Of a DNA stretch of 64,000 nucleotides, positions 9,308 to 19,491 are shown in pieces. The notes under the pieces are model-generated. The model was not told where the DNA came from, did not search any database, and saw only the letters and a program-made list of their open reading frames with translations. Source of the DNA: Rhizobacter sp. AJA081-3. Its GTDB lineage: Bacteria; Pseudomonadota; Gammaproteobacteria; Burkholderiales; Burkholderiaceae_C. Numbering within the stretch: position 1 is the first letter of the stretch; the number at the start of each line of letters is the position of its first letter. The stretch covers positions 620,001-684,000 of the forward strand of contig NZ_CP059067.1 of NCBI RefSeq assembly GCF_017795745.1, written 5' to 3'. The translations under genes and the position numbers were made by a program.

Positions 9308-10149
9308 CAGCGGTTGTGACGCTGCATGAACACGAGCTTCTCGAACAGCGACACGTCCTGCTCGTTCTTCAGCAGCGCGCCCACCAGCGGCGGCACGGCG
9401 ACCTTCTCGTCCTTGCTCTGCAGCGCCTCGAGCGGGATGTCCTCGGCCACCAGCAGCTTGAGCCAGTCGAGCAGCTCGGAGGTGCTGGGCTTCTTCTTCA
9501 GGCCCGGCAGGTTGCGCACGTCGTAGAAGTTCTTCAGTGCGGCGGCGAGCAGTTCCTTCTTCAGCTTCGGGAAGTGCACGTCGACGATGCTCTGCATCGT
9601 GTCGGCGTCGGGGAACTTGATGTAGTGGAAGAAGCAGCGGCGCAGGAATGCGTCGGGCAGTTCCTTTTCGTTGTTCGAGGTGATGAACACCAGCGGCCGA
9701 TGCCGCGCCTTGACGAGCTCGCGCGTCTCGTAGACGTAGAACTCCATGCGGTCGAGTTCGCGCAGCAGGTCGTTGGGGAACTCGATGTCGGCCTTGTCGA
9801 TCTCGTCGATCAGCAGCGCCACCGGCTGTTCGGCGCTGAAGGCCTGCCAGAGCACGCCCTTGACGATGTAGTTGTGGATGTCCTTGACGCGCTCGTCGCC
9901 GAGCTGGCTGTCGCGCAAGCGGCTGACGGCGTCGTACTCGTACAGGCCCTGCTGCGCCTTGGTGGTGCTTTTCACGTGCCACTGCAACAGCGGCAGCTTC
10001 AGCGCGCTGGCCACTTCCTCGGCCAGCATCGTCTTTCCGGTTCCGGGCTCGCCCTTGACGAGCAGGGGCCGCTTGAGCGTGATCGCCGCGTTGACCGCCA
10101 GCATCAGGTCCGGGGTGGCGACGTAGGTGTCGGAGCCTTGGAACTTCAT
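9307..10149 (-). CDS. MoxR-family AAA+ ATPase
   Basis: The 280-residue protein has Walker A GEPGTGKT at 33-40, Walker B LLIDEIDKAD near 115, and sensor-1 VFITSNNEKELPDAFLRR around 155-172. These are the hallmarks of MoxR-type AAA+ ATPases. The family uses ATP-driven remodelling, usually with a VWA partner, to assemble or activate metalloenzymes and other complexes. The most likely partner here is the CoxE-like protein at 3271-4443. In many relatives the two genes are adjacent, but here they are separated by the peptidase, GNAT, secreted-protein and cyclase genes. The ATG at 10149 is followed by the conserved N-terminal sequence. Confidence 0.92.
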   Translation of the reverse strand: MKFQGSDTYVATPDLMLAVNAAITLKRPLLVKGEPGTGKTMLAEEVASALKLPLLQWHVKSTTKAQQGLYEYDAVSRLRDSQLGDERVKDIHNYIVKGVLWQAFSAEQPVALLIDEIDKADIEFPNDLLRELDRMEFYVYETRELVKARHRPLVFITSNNEKELPDAFLRRCFFHYIKFPDADTMQSIVDVHFPKLKKELLAAALKNFYDVRNLPGLKKKPSTSELLDWLKLLVAEDIPLEALQSKDEKVAVPPLVGALLKNEQDVSLFEKLVFMQRHNR

Positions 10150-10170
10150 CGTTGGCGGTCTTGATTCATG

Positions 10171-10199
10171 TTCAGGCCAGTATAAGGTCCCCCTATAAT
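10171..10199 (+). promoter_or_regulatory. Sigma-70-type promoter for the cytochrome c4 gene
   Basis: A perfect -10 hexamer TATAAT lies at 10194-10199, with a weak -35 TTCAGG at 10171-10176 and a 17-nt spacer. It sits in the short divergent gap between the MoxR gene and the cytochrome gene and points to the cytochrome, whose ATG is 36 nt downstream. Confidence 0.6.
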
Positions 10200-10235
10200 C
10201 GCGCGCTGTCACGCCAACCTGCCTGCCACGACACC

Positions 10236-10886
10236 ATGAAGAACGTGCTCTCCGCCCTGATCTCGCTGGCCGCTGCCGCCGGTTTCGTCACCGCCGCGCA
10301 GGCACAGGATGCCCAGGCCGGCGCGAAGAAGGCCGCCATGTGCATCGGCTGCCACGGTATCCCCGGCTACCAGGCCAGCTTCCCCGAGATCCACAAGGTG
10401 CCGATGATCTCCGGGCAAGGCGCGAAGTACATCGCCAGTGCGCTGACGGCGTACAAGAAGGGCGAGCGCAAGCATCCGAGCATGAAGGCCATCGCCGCCT
10501 CGCTGACCGAGCAGGACATGGCCGATCTGGGCGCCTTCTATTCCACCCAGGCCGGCCCTGCGACCGCCGAGTCGGCCCCCGCGCCCACGCCGCCGGCCAC
10601 CGTGGCCGAGCTGCTCAAGAAGGGCAACTGCGCGTCCTGCCACGGGGAGAACCTCAACAAGCCGATCGACCCGAGCTACCCGAAGCTGGCCGGCCAGCAC
10701 GCCGACTATCTGTTCGTGGCGCTGAAGGCCTATCAGACCGAAGGCAACCCGCAAGTCGGCCGCGGCAACGCGATCATGGCCGGCATGGCCAAGCCCTTCA
10801 GCCACGCCGAACTGAAGCAGATGGCCAGCTACATCGCCTCGCTGCCCACCGACCTGAAGACGGTGCCGGAGTCGCGCTTCCGCTGA
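10236..10886 (+). CDS. Cytochrome c4-type dihaem cytochrome c
   Basis: The 216-residue protein has a Sec signal peptide (cleavage near AQA/QDA, residue 23) and two class I cytochrome c domains, each with a haem-attachment motif: CIGCH (36-40) and CASCH (132-136). Candidate axial methionines lie in VPMISG and IMAGMA. Cytochrome c4 is a periplasmic, membrane-associated electron carrier that feeds terminal oxidases. An Ala/Pro-rich linker (about 107-122) separates the domains. The gene is monocistronic, with its own promoter upstream and an intrinsic terminator 16 nt after the stop. Confidence 0.93.
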   Translation: MKNVLSALISLAAAAGFVTAAQAQDAQAGAKKAAMCIGCHGIPGYQASFPEIHKVPMISGQGAKYIASALTAYKKGERKHPSMKAIAASLTEQDMADLGAFYSTQAGPATAESAPAPTPPATVAELLKKGNCASCHGENLNKPIDPSYPKLAGQHADYLFVALKAYQTEGNPQVGRGNAIMAGMAKPFSHAELKQMASYIASLPTDLKTVPESRFR

Positions 10887-10902
10887 ATCGCTTTCCTGCC
10901 GT

Positions 10903-10940
10903 GCACAAAGCCGCTGGTTTCCAGCGGCTTTGTGCGTTTT
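10903..10940 (+). terminator. Rho-independent terminator after the cytochrome c4 gene
   Basis: A 15-bp perfect inverted repeat (10903-10917 pairs with 10921-10935) encloses a TTT loop and is followed by GTTTT. It cleanly separates the cytochrome transcript from the FliA-type promoter beginning 13 nt after the stem. Confidence 0.9.
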
Positions 10941-10947
10941 GGGGTGC

Positions 10948-10974
10948 TCAAGTCACCCCGATGCGGGCCGATAC
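10948..10974 (+). promoter_or_regulatory. Predicted FliA (sigma-28) promoter for the HD-GYP gene
   Basis: TCAAGTC (10948-10954), a 12-nt gap, and GCCGATAC (10967-10974) match the sigma-28 consensus (TAAAGTTT-N11-GCCGATAA) in sequence and spacing. The predicted start near 10981 gives a leader of about 30 nt before the ATG at 11010. The same element occurs in this window before fliD, fliS and motA, which supports it. Confidence 0.8.
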
Positions 10975-11009
10975 TCAGAGATGACGGCACCGATGGCCGA
11001 AGCCTTTCC

Positions 11010-12275
11010 ATGCTGAAGAAGATTCCCGTCGAAGAACTGCGCCTGGGCATGCACCTGCATGCCATGTGCGGCGCGTGGCTCGACCATCCCTTCTGGCGGA
11101 CCAAGTTCATCCTGCGCGACCCGGCGGATCTGGAGAAGCTGCGCGCCAGCTCCGTGACCGAGGTCTGGATCGACGTCGTGAAGGGGTGTGACGTGGAGCC
11201 TGCCTCGACTGGCGTGGCACCGCGCCGCGACGCGGCTGCGCGTTCGGCACGCAGCGAGCGGCCGATGCCCTCCGAACCCGCCCCGCCAGCCGCCGAGCCG
11301 AAACCGACCGCATCGATGGCGGCCGAAATGCAGCGCGCCTCGGCGCTGGTCAACCAGTCGCGCGAGGCCGTGACCTCGCTGTTCGCCGAAGCCCGCATGG
11401 GCCGCGCACTGGACACCGAGAAGTGCCTGCCGCTGGTCGACGAGATCGCCTCGTCGGTGTGGCGCAACCCGGGGGCCATCGTCAGCCTGGCGCGGCTGAA
11501 GACGCACGACGACTACACCTACATGCATTCGATGGCGGTGTGTGCCCTCATGGTGTCGCTCGGCCGGCAGCTTGGCATGGACGAGAACAGTGCGCGCGAG
11601 ATCGGCCTGGCCGGCATGCTGCACGACATGGGCAAGGCGATGATGCCGCTGGAGGTGCTGAACAAGCCCGCCAAGCTCACCGACGCCGAGTACGCGATCA
11701 TGAAGACGCACCCGCAGCATGGCTACGAGCTGCTGCTCGAGGGCAAGGGCGTCAGCGAGGTCGCGCTCGATGTCACGCTGCACCACCACGAGCGGCCCGA
11801 TGGCAAGGGATATCCGCACGGCTTGTCGGGCGACGCGCTGACGCGCGTGGCGCGCATGGGCGCGGTGTGCGACGTCTATGACGCCATCACCTCGAACCGG
11901 CCCTACAAGAGCGGCTGGGACCCTGCCGAGTCGATCGCCAGGATGGCCTCCTGGGCCGGGCAGTTCGACAACGACGTCTTCCAGGCCTTCGTGAAGAGCC
12001 TGGGCATCTACCCGATCGGCTCGCTGGTGCGCATGCGCTCGGGCAGGCTCGGTGTGGTGGTGGAGCAGAGCGAAGGCTCGCTGGTGGCGCCGAAGGTGAA
12101 GCTGTTCTTCTCGACCAAGTCGAACATGCCGATCACCATCGAACTGCTCGACTTGTCGTCTCCGGCCTGCACCGACGGCATCGCCGCGCGCGAGAGCAAC
12201 GCGCAGTGGCAGTTCCCGCACCTGGACGAGCTGTGGGCCGGTCCCGAGGTGCTGCGCAAGCTCGGCAAAGGCTGA
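11010..12275 (+). CDS. HD-GYP c-di-GMP phosphodiesterase with N-terminal DUF3391
   Basis: The 421-residue protein has an N-terminal DUF3391-like region (about 1-130) with an Ala/Pro-rich linker, and an HD-GYP domain (about 165-340). The metal-binding HD pair is HDMGK (205-209). The extended signature HHHERPDGKGYP (258-269) is intact, so hydrolysis of c-di-GMP is expected. The C-terminal tail (345-421) is beta-rich. The predicted FliA promoter directly upstream places the gene in the late flagellar regulon, suggesting it lowers c-di-GMP once the motor is built. The ATG at 11010 is the first after the predicted transcription start. Its stop abuts that of the convergent cueR with no gap. Confidence 0.92.
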   Translation: MLKKIPVEELRLGMHLHAMCGAWLDHPFWRTKFILRDPADLEKLRASSVTEVWIDVVKGCDVEPASTGVAPRRDAAARSARSERPMPSEPAPPAAEPKPTASMAAEMQRASALVNQSREAVTSLFAEARMGRALDTEKCLPLVDEIASSVWRNPGAIVSLARLKTHDDYTYMHSMAVCALMVSLGRQLGMDENSAREIGLAGMLHDMGKAMMPLEVLNKPAKLTDAEYAIMKTHPQHGYELLLEGKGVSEVALDVTLHHHERPDGKGYPHGLSGDALTRVARMGAVCDVYDAITSNRPYKSGWDPAESIARMASWAGQFDNDVFQAFVKSLGIYPIGSLVRMRSGRLGVVVEQSEGSLVAPKVKLFFSTKSNMPITIELLDLSSPACTDGIAARESNAQWQFPHLDELWAGPEVLRKLGKG

Positions 12276-12676
12276 TCAGTCGGTCGTGGCCCGTCCGCCG
12301 GCGAGGTCGTCGAGGATCGGGCAGTCCGGCCGCTCGTCGCCGTGGCAGCCATGCGCCAGATGCTGCAGCGTGCGCTGCATGGCGCGCATCTCCTCGATGC
12401 GGCGCTGCAGGTCGGCGGCATGTTCCAGCGCGATTCGCTTGACGTCCTTGCTGCTGCGCCGGCGGTTGTGCCACAGGCCGAGCAGCGTCTCGATCTCCGG
12501 CAGGCCGAAGCCGAGGTCGCGCGCGCGGCGGATGAAGCGCAGCGTGTGCACCGTGGCCTCGTCGTACTGCCGGTAGCCCGAATCGGTGCGCGGCACCTTG
12601 GGCAAGAGGCCGAGTTCCTCGTAGTGGCGGATCATCTTGGCCGAGACGGCCGACTGTTTCGCGGCCTCGCCGATGT

Positions 12677-12680
<4 letters not shown>
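12276..12680 (-). CDS. cueR: CueR-like MerR-family copper-responsive activator
   Basis: The 134-residue protein has an N-terminal MerR winged helix ([20 protein letters not shown]), a central dimerisation helix, and a C-terminal metal-binding loop with two cysteines spaced as in CueR ([14 protein letters not shown], about 110-124). CueR binds Cu(I) and activates promoters with overlong 19-bp spacers. Two such promoters lie in the copA/copZ gap. The start overlaps the copA stop by four bases (ATGA), so the sensor is co-translated with the pump it controls. Ag(I) or Au(I) responsiveness is also possible for this subfamily. Confidence 0.93.
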
Positions 12681-15079
<2,399 letters not shown>

Positions 15080-15092
15080 GGAGGCAGTCTGG

Positions 15093-15113
15093 ACCTTGAC
15101 ATGATGTCAGGGT
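15093..15113 (-). promoter_or_regulatory. CueR operator/promoter for copA
   Basis: Read on the minus strand, ACCCTGACATCATGTCAAGGT is a near-perfect dyad. It lies between a -35 TTGACC and a -10-like CAGACT with a 19-bp spacer, the length that MerR-family activators correct by DNA distortion. It sits about 15 nt before the copA start. Confidence 0.8.
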
Positions 15114-15140
15114 CAAGCGCTTTCGCACTTGATCCATCGC

Positions 15141-15171
15141 TTGACCTTGCCACGGTGTCAAGGTCTATCGT
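15141..15171 (+). promoter_or_regulatory. CueR operator/promoter for copZ
   Basis: TTGACC (15141-15146) and TATCGT (15166-15171) are separated by 19 bp. The spacer overlaps the imperfect dyad ACCTTG...CAAGGT (15144-15164). The arrangement mirrors the copA operator, so one CueR protein should drive both divergent transcripts when copper rises. Confidence 0.8.
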
Positions 15172-15202
15172 TGCAGCATCGTCCATCCCGAAGGAGCCCC
15201 GA

Positions 15203-15394
15203 ATGATTGAACTGACCCTGCCCGACATGACCTGCGGCCATTGCGTGAAGACCGTCACCGGCACGGTGATGAAGCTCGACGCGCAAGCCCAGGTGCAGTG
15301 CGACCTGCCCAGCCACACGGTGCGCATCGAGACCACGCAGCCGGCCGATGCGGTGAGGCAGGCGCTGGCCGACGAGGGATACCCCGCCCGCTGA
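15203..15394 (+). CDS. copZ: CopZ-like copper chaperone (HMA domain)
   Basis: The 63-residue single-domain protein has the HMA copper site MTCGHC (residues 9-14). Such chaperones carry cytosolic Cu(I) and hand it to the N-terminal HMA domains of CopA. A good Shine-Dalgarno (AAGGAG) precedes the ATG. It is divergent from copA under its own CueR-type promoter. Confidence 0.93.
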   Translation: MIELTLPDMTCGHCVKTVTGTVMKLDAQAQVQCDLPSHTVRIETTQPADAVRQALADEGYPAR

Positions 15395-15470
15395 GTCGGT
15401 ATTCCCCCGCTGCCGCGCCCGCGCGGCTTGCCTACACTGCGGCCACATTCCAATCACGGGAGCTGGCCGC

Positions 15471-17051
15471 ATGTTCAAGTTCATCACCTCGAGCGCACTC
15501 GTCGCTGCGCTCGCATTCGCCCCGCAGGCCTTTGCGCAGACGCTGCGCTGGGCCAGCCAGGGCGACCCTCAGACCATGGACCCGCACTCGCAGAACGAGT
15601 CCATGACCAACATGATGAACGGGCAGGTGTACGAGAAGCTCGTCACCCGCGACAAGACCCTGGCGATCGTGCCGGCGCTGGCCACCGAGTGGCAGCAGGT
15701 CTCGCCCACGCTGTGGCGCTTCAAGCTGCGGCCGAACGTGAAGTTCCACGACGGCACGCCCTTCACCGCCGACGACGTGGTGTTCTCCATCGAGCGCTCG
15801 GTGGCGCCCACCTCGACGATCAACCAGTACGGCGCCGCGGTGGGCAAGCCGCGCAAGGTCGACGACTTGACGGTGGAGTTCCAGCTCGCCGCGCCCAACC
15901 CGATCTTCCTGCAGCACCTCGAGACGCTGTGGATCATGAGCAAGGTGTGGAGCGAGAAGAACAAGGTCACCAAGCCGCTCGACTTCAAGAACAAGGAAGA
16001 GAGTTATGCCGGCCTGAACGCCAACGGCACCGGCCCCTACATGCTGGTCAGCCGCGCGCCGGGCATCAAGACGGTCTACAAGCGTTACCCGGCCTGGTGG
16101 GGCAAGTACGAGGGCAACGTGCAGGAGATCGTCTACACGCCGATCGGCAACGACGCCACGCGGCTGGCCGCGCTGGTCTCCGGCGAGATCGACTTCGTGC
16201 TCGACCCGGCGCCGCGCGACCTGGCACGACTGCGCAACACCGCCGGCGTGAAGATCATCGACGGGCCGGAGAACCGCATCGTCTTCATCGGCCTGGACCA
16301 GTCCCGCGACAAGCTGCTCTACGGCAACGTGCCCGGCGACAAGAACCCCTTCAAGGACGTGCGCGTGCGCACCGCCATGTACCAGGCCGTCGACATCGAG
16401 ACGATCAAGACCAAGCTGATGAACGGCCAGAGCTACCCGACCGGTGGCCTGACGCCGTCGCCGCTGGGCTCCTACAACGACCCCGAGATCGAGAAGCGCC
16501 TGCCCTACGACCTGGCCGCCGCGCGCAAGCTGATGGCCGACGCGGGGTATGCCGACGGTTTCGAGGTGACGCTCGATTGCCCGAACAACCGCTACATCAA
16601 CGACGAGGAACTCTGCATCGCGCTGGCCGGCATGTGGGCGCAGCTGAAGATCAAGGTGAAGGTCAGCGCGCAGCCGCGTGCCACCTACTTCCCGAAGATC
16701 GAGAAGCAGGACACCAGCCTGTACATGCTCGGCTGGGGCGGCGCCATCACCGACGCCGAGACCACCTTCACGCCGGTGCTGCGCAACCGCGGCGAGAAGG
16801 GCCAGGGCTACTGGAACTTCGGCGGCGTGAAGAACGACAAGTTCGACGCGCTGGCCGCGCAGTCGAGCGTCGAGCCCGACGCGAAGAAGCGCGAGGCGCT
16901 GATCAAGGCGGCAATGCGCGAGTACAAGGAGCAGGTGCACGTGATCCCGCTGCACCGGCAGGTGATCCCCTGGGCGGCACGCAGCAACGTGAGCGCCGTG
17001 CACCGGGCCGACAACTGGCTCGAGGTGCAGTGGGTCACGATCGCCAAGTGA
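15471..17051 (+). CDS. ABC-transporter periplasmic peptide-binding protein (SBP family 5)
   Basis: The 526-residue protein has a Sec signal peptide (cleavage about residue 22, AFA/QTL) and the family 5 (DppA/OppA) fold. Typical signatures are WRFKLRPNVKFHDGTPFTAD near 80-100 and GTGPY near 188. The family binds di- or oligopeptides, or sometimes nickel, haem or glutathione; the ligand cannot be read here. No permease or ATPase genes lie beside it, so it is an orphan binding protein. It is followed 8 nt later by the convergent argO. Confidence 0.92.
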   Translation: MFKFITSSALVAALAFAPQAFAQTLRWASQGDPQTMDPHSQNESMTNMMNGQVYEKLVTRDKTLAIVPALATEWQQVSPTLWRFKLRPNVKFHDGTPFTADDVVFSIERSVAPTSTINQYGAAVGKPRKVDDLTVEFQLAAPNPIFLQHLETLWIMSKVWSEKNKVTKPLDFKNKEESYAGLNANGTGPYMLVSRAPGIKTVYKRYPAWWGKYEGNVQEIVYTPIGNDATRLAALVSGEIDFVLDPAPRDLARLRNTAGVKIIDGPENRIVFIGLDQSRDKLLYGNVPGDKNPFKDVRVRTAMYQAVDIETIKTKLMNGQSYPTGGLTPSPLGSYNDPEIEKRLPYDLAAARKLMADAGYADGFEVTLDCPNNRYINDEELCIALAGMWAQLKIKVKVSAQPRATYFPKIEKQDTSLYMLGWGGAITDAETTFTPVLRNRGEKGQGYWNFGGVKNDKFDALAAQSSVEPDAKKREALIKAAMREYKEQVHVIPLHRQVIPWAARSNVSAVHRADNWLEVQWVTIAK

Positions 17052-17059
17052 TCGACAGC

Positions 17060-17665
17060 TCAGGCGCCGCGTAGCAGCGCCGCCGCGATCGCCCACATCA
17101 CCAGGGCGATCGCGCCGTCGAGCACCCGCCAGGCGGCGGGGCGCTCGAACAGCGGCGCCAGCACCCGCGCGCCGTAGCCCAGCGCGAAGAACCACACGGC
17201 GCTGGCCGAGGCAGCGCCGGCGCCGAACACGGCGCGTGCGCCCTCGGGCTCCTGCGAGGCGATCGAGCCGAGCAGCACCACCGTGTCGAGCCAGCAGTGC
17301 GGGTTCAGGTAGGTGAAGGCCAGGCAGGCCGCGAGCGCGCTGCGCAAGTCGGCCACCGCCGGGCCCTGCACCGCCAGTGCGTGCGGCCTGAGCGCTCGGC
17401 GGGCGGCGAGCAATCCGTAGACGATCAGGAAGGACGCGCCGCCCCAGCGCGTGAGCGCCAGCAGCGCGGGATGCTCCTGCACCCAGCGGCCCAGGCCAGC
17501 CACGCCCAGCGTGATCAGCAGCATGTCGGACAGCGCGCACACCAGCACCACCGGCAGCACGTGGGCACGCTGCAGGCCCTGGCGCAGCACGAACGCGTTC
17601 TGTGCGCCGATGGCCACGATCAGCGCGGCCGAGGTCGCGAAGCCGCGGAGGAAGACGGTTTCCAT
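17060..17665 (-). CDS. argO: LysE/ArgO-family amino-acid exporter
   Basis: The 201-residue protein has six predicted transmembrane helices and the LysE-family signature GAQNAFVLRQGLQ near the N-terminus (about 20-32), plus NPHCWLDT near 120. It exports basic amino acids such as arginine or lysine. It is divergent from a LysG/ArgP-type regulator (17734-18675), the standard partner in this system, which supports the assignment over RhtB-type exporters. Confidence 0.92.
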   Translation of the reverse strand: METVFLRGFATSAALIVAIGAQNAFVLRQGLQRAHVLPVVLVCALSDMLLITLGVAGLGRWVQEHPALLALTRWGGASFLIVYGLLAARRALRPHALAVQGPAVADLRSALAACLAFTYLNPHCWLDTVVLLGSIASQEPEGARAVFGAGAASASAVWFFALGYGARVLAPLFERPAAWRVLDGAIALVMWAIAAALLRGA

Positions 17666-17733
17666 GCCGGCATCATCCGGGGACCGGTGACATCGAACCA
17701 GCTAAACTTTCTGATCTTCCATTAGCAAAACTG
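17666..17733. promoter_or_regulatory. Divergent argO/lysG control region
   Basis: This 68-nt gap contains the only AT-rich stretch nearby (about 17700-17732). It carries a partly symmetrical element (CTAAACTTT and ATTAGC) that could be the LysR-type operator. Precise -35/-10 boxes are not clear by eye. Confidence 0.4.
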
Positions 17734-18675
17734 ATGCAGATCGACTCCCGCCAACTCGCCGCCTTCGCCGCGGTGCTGCGCGAAGGCAGCTTCGACGCGG
17801 CGGCGCGGGCGCTGCACGTCACGCCCTCGGCGGTGAGCCAGCGCATCAAGGGCCTGGAGGAGCGCCTGGGCCGCGTGCTGATCCGCCGCGGCAGCCCCTG
17901 CCTGGCCACCGAGGCCGGTGAGTCGCTGCAGCGCCACGCTCAGCAGCTGCAGCTGCTCGAGGCGCAGGCGCTGGCGCCCTTCGGCCTGGCCGACTCGGCC
18001 CCGAGCGCTCGCGGCACGCAGGCGCCGGCCCCGCTGCCGCTGGCCGTGGCGGTGAACGCCGATTCGCTGGCCACCGGTTCGTGGCCGGCCCTGGCCGCGC
18101 TGCGCGAGAGCCACGACGTCTGCCTGGACCTGCATGTGGAAGACCAGGACCATTCCAGCGAGTTGCTGCGCCAGGGCCGCGTGCTCGCCGCCGTGAGCGC
18201 CGAGCCCGTGCCGGTTCAGGGTTGCCGCGTGCGCCCGCTGGGCTTCATGCGCTACCTCGCGGTGGCCAGCCCGGCCTTCGTGCGCCGCCACTTCGCCGAG
18301 GGCCTCACGGACGAGGCACTGGCACAGGCCCCGTGCAACGTGTTCAACCAGAAGGATCAGCTGCAGGCGCGCTTCCTGCGTCGGCTGTCGCGCCGGCGGC
18401 TGGCCCCGCCGCAGCACCGCGTGCCCGGCACCCACGGCTTCATCCATGCCGCCGTGCAGGGCCTGGGCTGGGGAATGAACCCGGACGTGCTCGTCGCGCC
18501 GCTGCTCGAGCGCGGCGAGCTCGTCGAGCTGCTGCCTGGGCAGGCCCTAGATGTCGCGCTGTACTGGCAGCACTGGAGCCTGGAGGCCGAGGTGCTGCGC
18601 GCGCTCACCGCGGCGGTGGTCGAGGCTGCAGCCGGCGCCCTGCGGCCGCTGCCCTCACCTCCATCCAGGGGGTGA
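17734..18675 (+). CDS. lysG: LysG/ArgP-type LysR-family regulator
   Basis: The 313-residue LysR-type regulator has an N-terminal helix-turn-helix with the ArgP/LysG wording (DAAARALHVTPSAVSQRIKGLEERLGRVL, about 21-49). A C-terminal effector-binding domain contains FNQKDQLQARFL, typical of ArgP/LysG. The family binds lysine or arginine and activates the divergent exporter argO. The start at 17734 puts the helix-turn-helix at the normal distance from the N-terminus. Confidence 0.92.
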   Translation: MQIDSRQLAAFAAVLREGSFDAAARALHVTPSAVSQRIKGLEERLGRVLIRRGSPCLATEAGESLQRHAQQLQLLEAQALAPFGLADSAPSARGTQAPAPLPLAVAVNADSLATGSWPALAALRESHDVCLDLHVEDQDHSSELLRQGRVLAAVSAEPVPVQGCRVRPLGFMRYLAVASPAFVRRHFAEGLTDEALAQAPCNVFNQKDQLQARFLRRLSRRRLAPPQHRVPGTHGFIHAAVQGLGWGMNPDVLVAPLLERGELVELLPGQALDVALYWQHWSLEAEVLRALTAAVVEAAAGALRPLPSPPSRG

Positions 18676-18762
18676 AGCGTTGATCCCGCAGCGCCCACCG
18701 CGTAAATTGTCACGATTCGAGGCGCGACGACGGGAGTCGCGCCCATGCCTGGAGAGTCGCTC

Positions 18763-18978
18763 ATGGTCACTGCACTCGTGCTCGTCGTCGGCGGGGTCAT
18801 CGTCTGGCTGATCGCCGACCACGGCCTGATGTGGTGGCGCGAACGCCGCCACGAGGGGCCATCGAACTGGCACGGTCAGGGGCCGGGCACGAACTTCCAC
18901 TCTTCGGGATTCGAGGACACGGTGCCGCCGCACGAGGCCATCGAGCCCCCCCGCGCCGTGCCTGCCGGCCGGCGCTGA
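18763..18978 (+). CDS. Small single-pass membrane protein, unknown
   Basis: The 71-residue protein has one N-terminal transmembrane helix (about residues 2-24) followed by a basic stretch (WWRERR) and a hydrophilic tail, so the C-terminus should be cytoplasmic. The ATG at 18763 is preceded at good distance by GGAGAG; an in-frame ATG at 18745 would add six residues. No family was recognised. It lies alone between lysG and the convergent META-domain gene. Confidence 0.6.
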   Translation: MVTALVLVVGGVIVWLIADHGLMWWRERRHEGPSNWHGQGPGTNFHSSGFEDTVPPHEAIEPPRAVPAGRR

Positions 18979-19000
18979 GCCGGAGCCTCGTTTCGGCGGC

Positions 19001-19462
19001 TCAGGGCTGCGCGGGCGCCCGCGTCGCACGCAGCACGCCGCGGCCGTCGGCATCGCGCAGTTCCAGCAGCCCGTCGGGCCGCACGCGCGCCGTGGCGGCG
19101 AGCTCCAGTGCGGTGAGGATGCGGTCTTCCTGCTCGAGCAGCAGCGGGCCGCAGGCCATGCGCGTGGTGGCGATGGCGCCGATCTTGATCGTGTCGCCGC
19201 TGAGCGAGTAGGGGCCGTTCATCGCATTGCAGCTGGTGTGGCCCGACAGGCGGCCGTCTGCGCCGAGCACCAGGCGGGCGCGCCGCTTGTCGAGGATGGG
19301 CTCGGTGCGCGCCTGCTCGATGACCCAGGTGCCGTGCACTTCGCGCGAGACGGGCGGCGCGGGCGGCTCCGCACCGGGTGCCGCCGCGCAGGCGGCCAGT
19401 CCGCTCAGGGCCAGGGTGCAGAGGATCAGGCGCATGGGCACGGCAGCGGCAGTCGACATCAT
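19001..19462 (-). CDS. META-domain (HslJ-like) lipoprotein
   Basis: The 153-residue protein has a lipoprotein signal (lipobox LAAC) and one META domain. The domain signature is SGHTSCNAMNGPY (about 72-84), followed by ATTRMACGP, the heat-shock HslJ pattern. It should be anchored to the outer or inner membrane facing the periplasm. The role is unclear; HslJ in E. coli affects novobiocin resistance. An internal in-frame ATG at 19435 gives a more canonical signal peptide and could be the true start. Confidence 0.82.
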   Translation of the reverse strand: MMSTAAAVPMRLILCTLALSGLAACAAAPGAEPPAPPVSREVHGTWVIEQARTEPILDKRRARLVLGADGRLSGHTSCNAMNGPYSLSGDTIKIGAIATTRMACGPLLLEQEDRILTALELAATARVRPDGLLELRDADGRGVLRATRAPAQP

Positions 19463-19491
19463 CCCAGTCTAGCCCGCCTCGCGGGCCTGCC

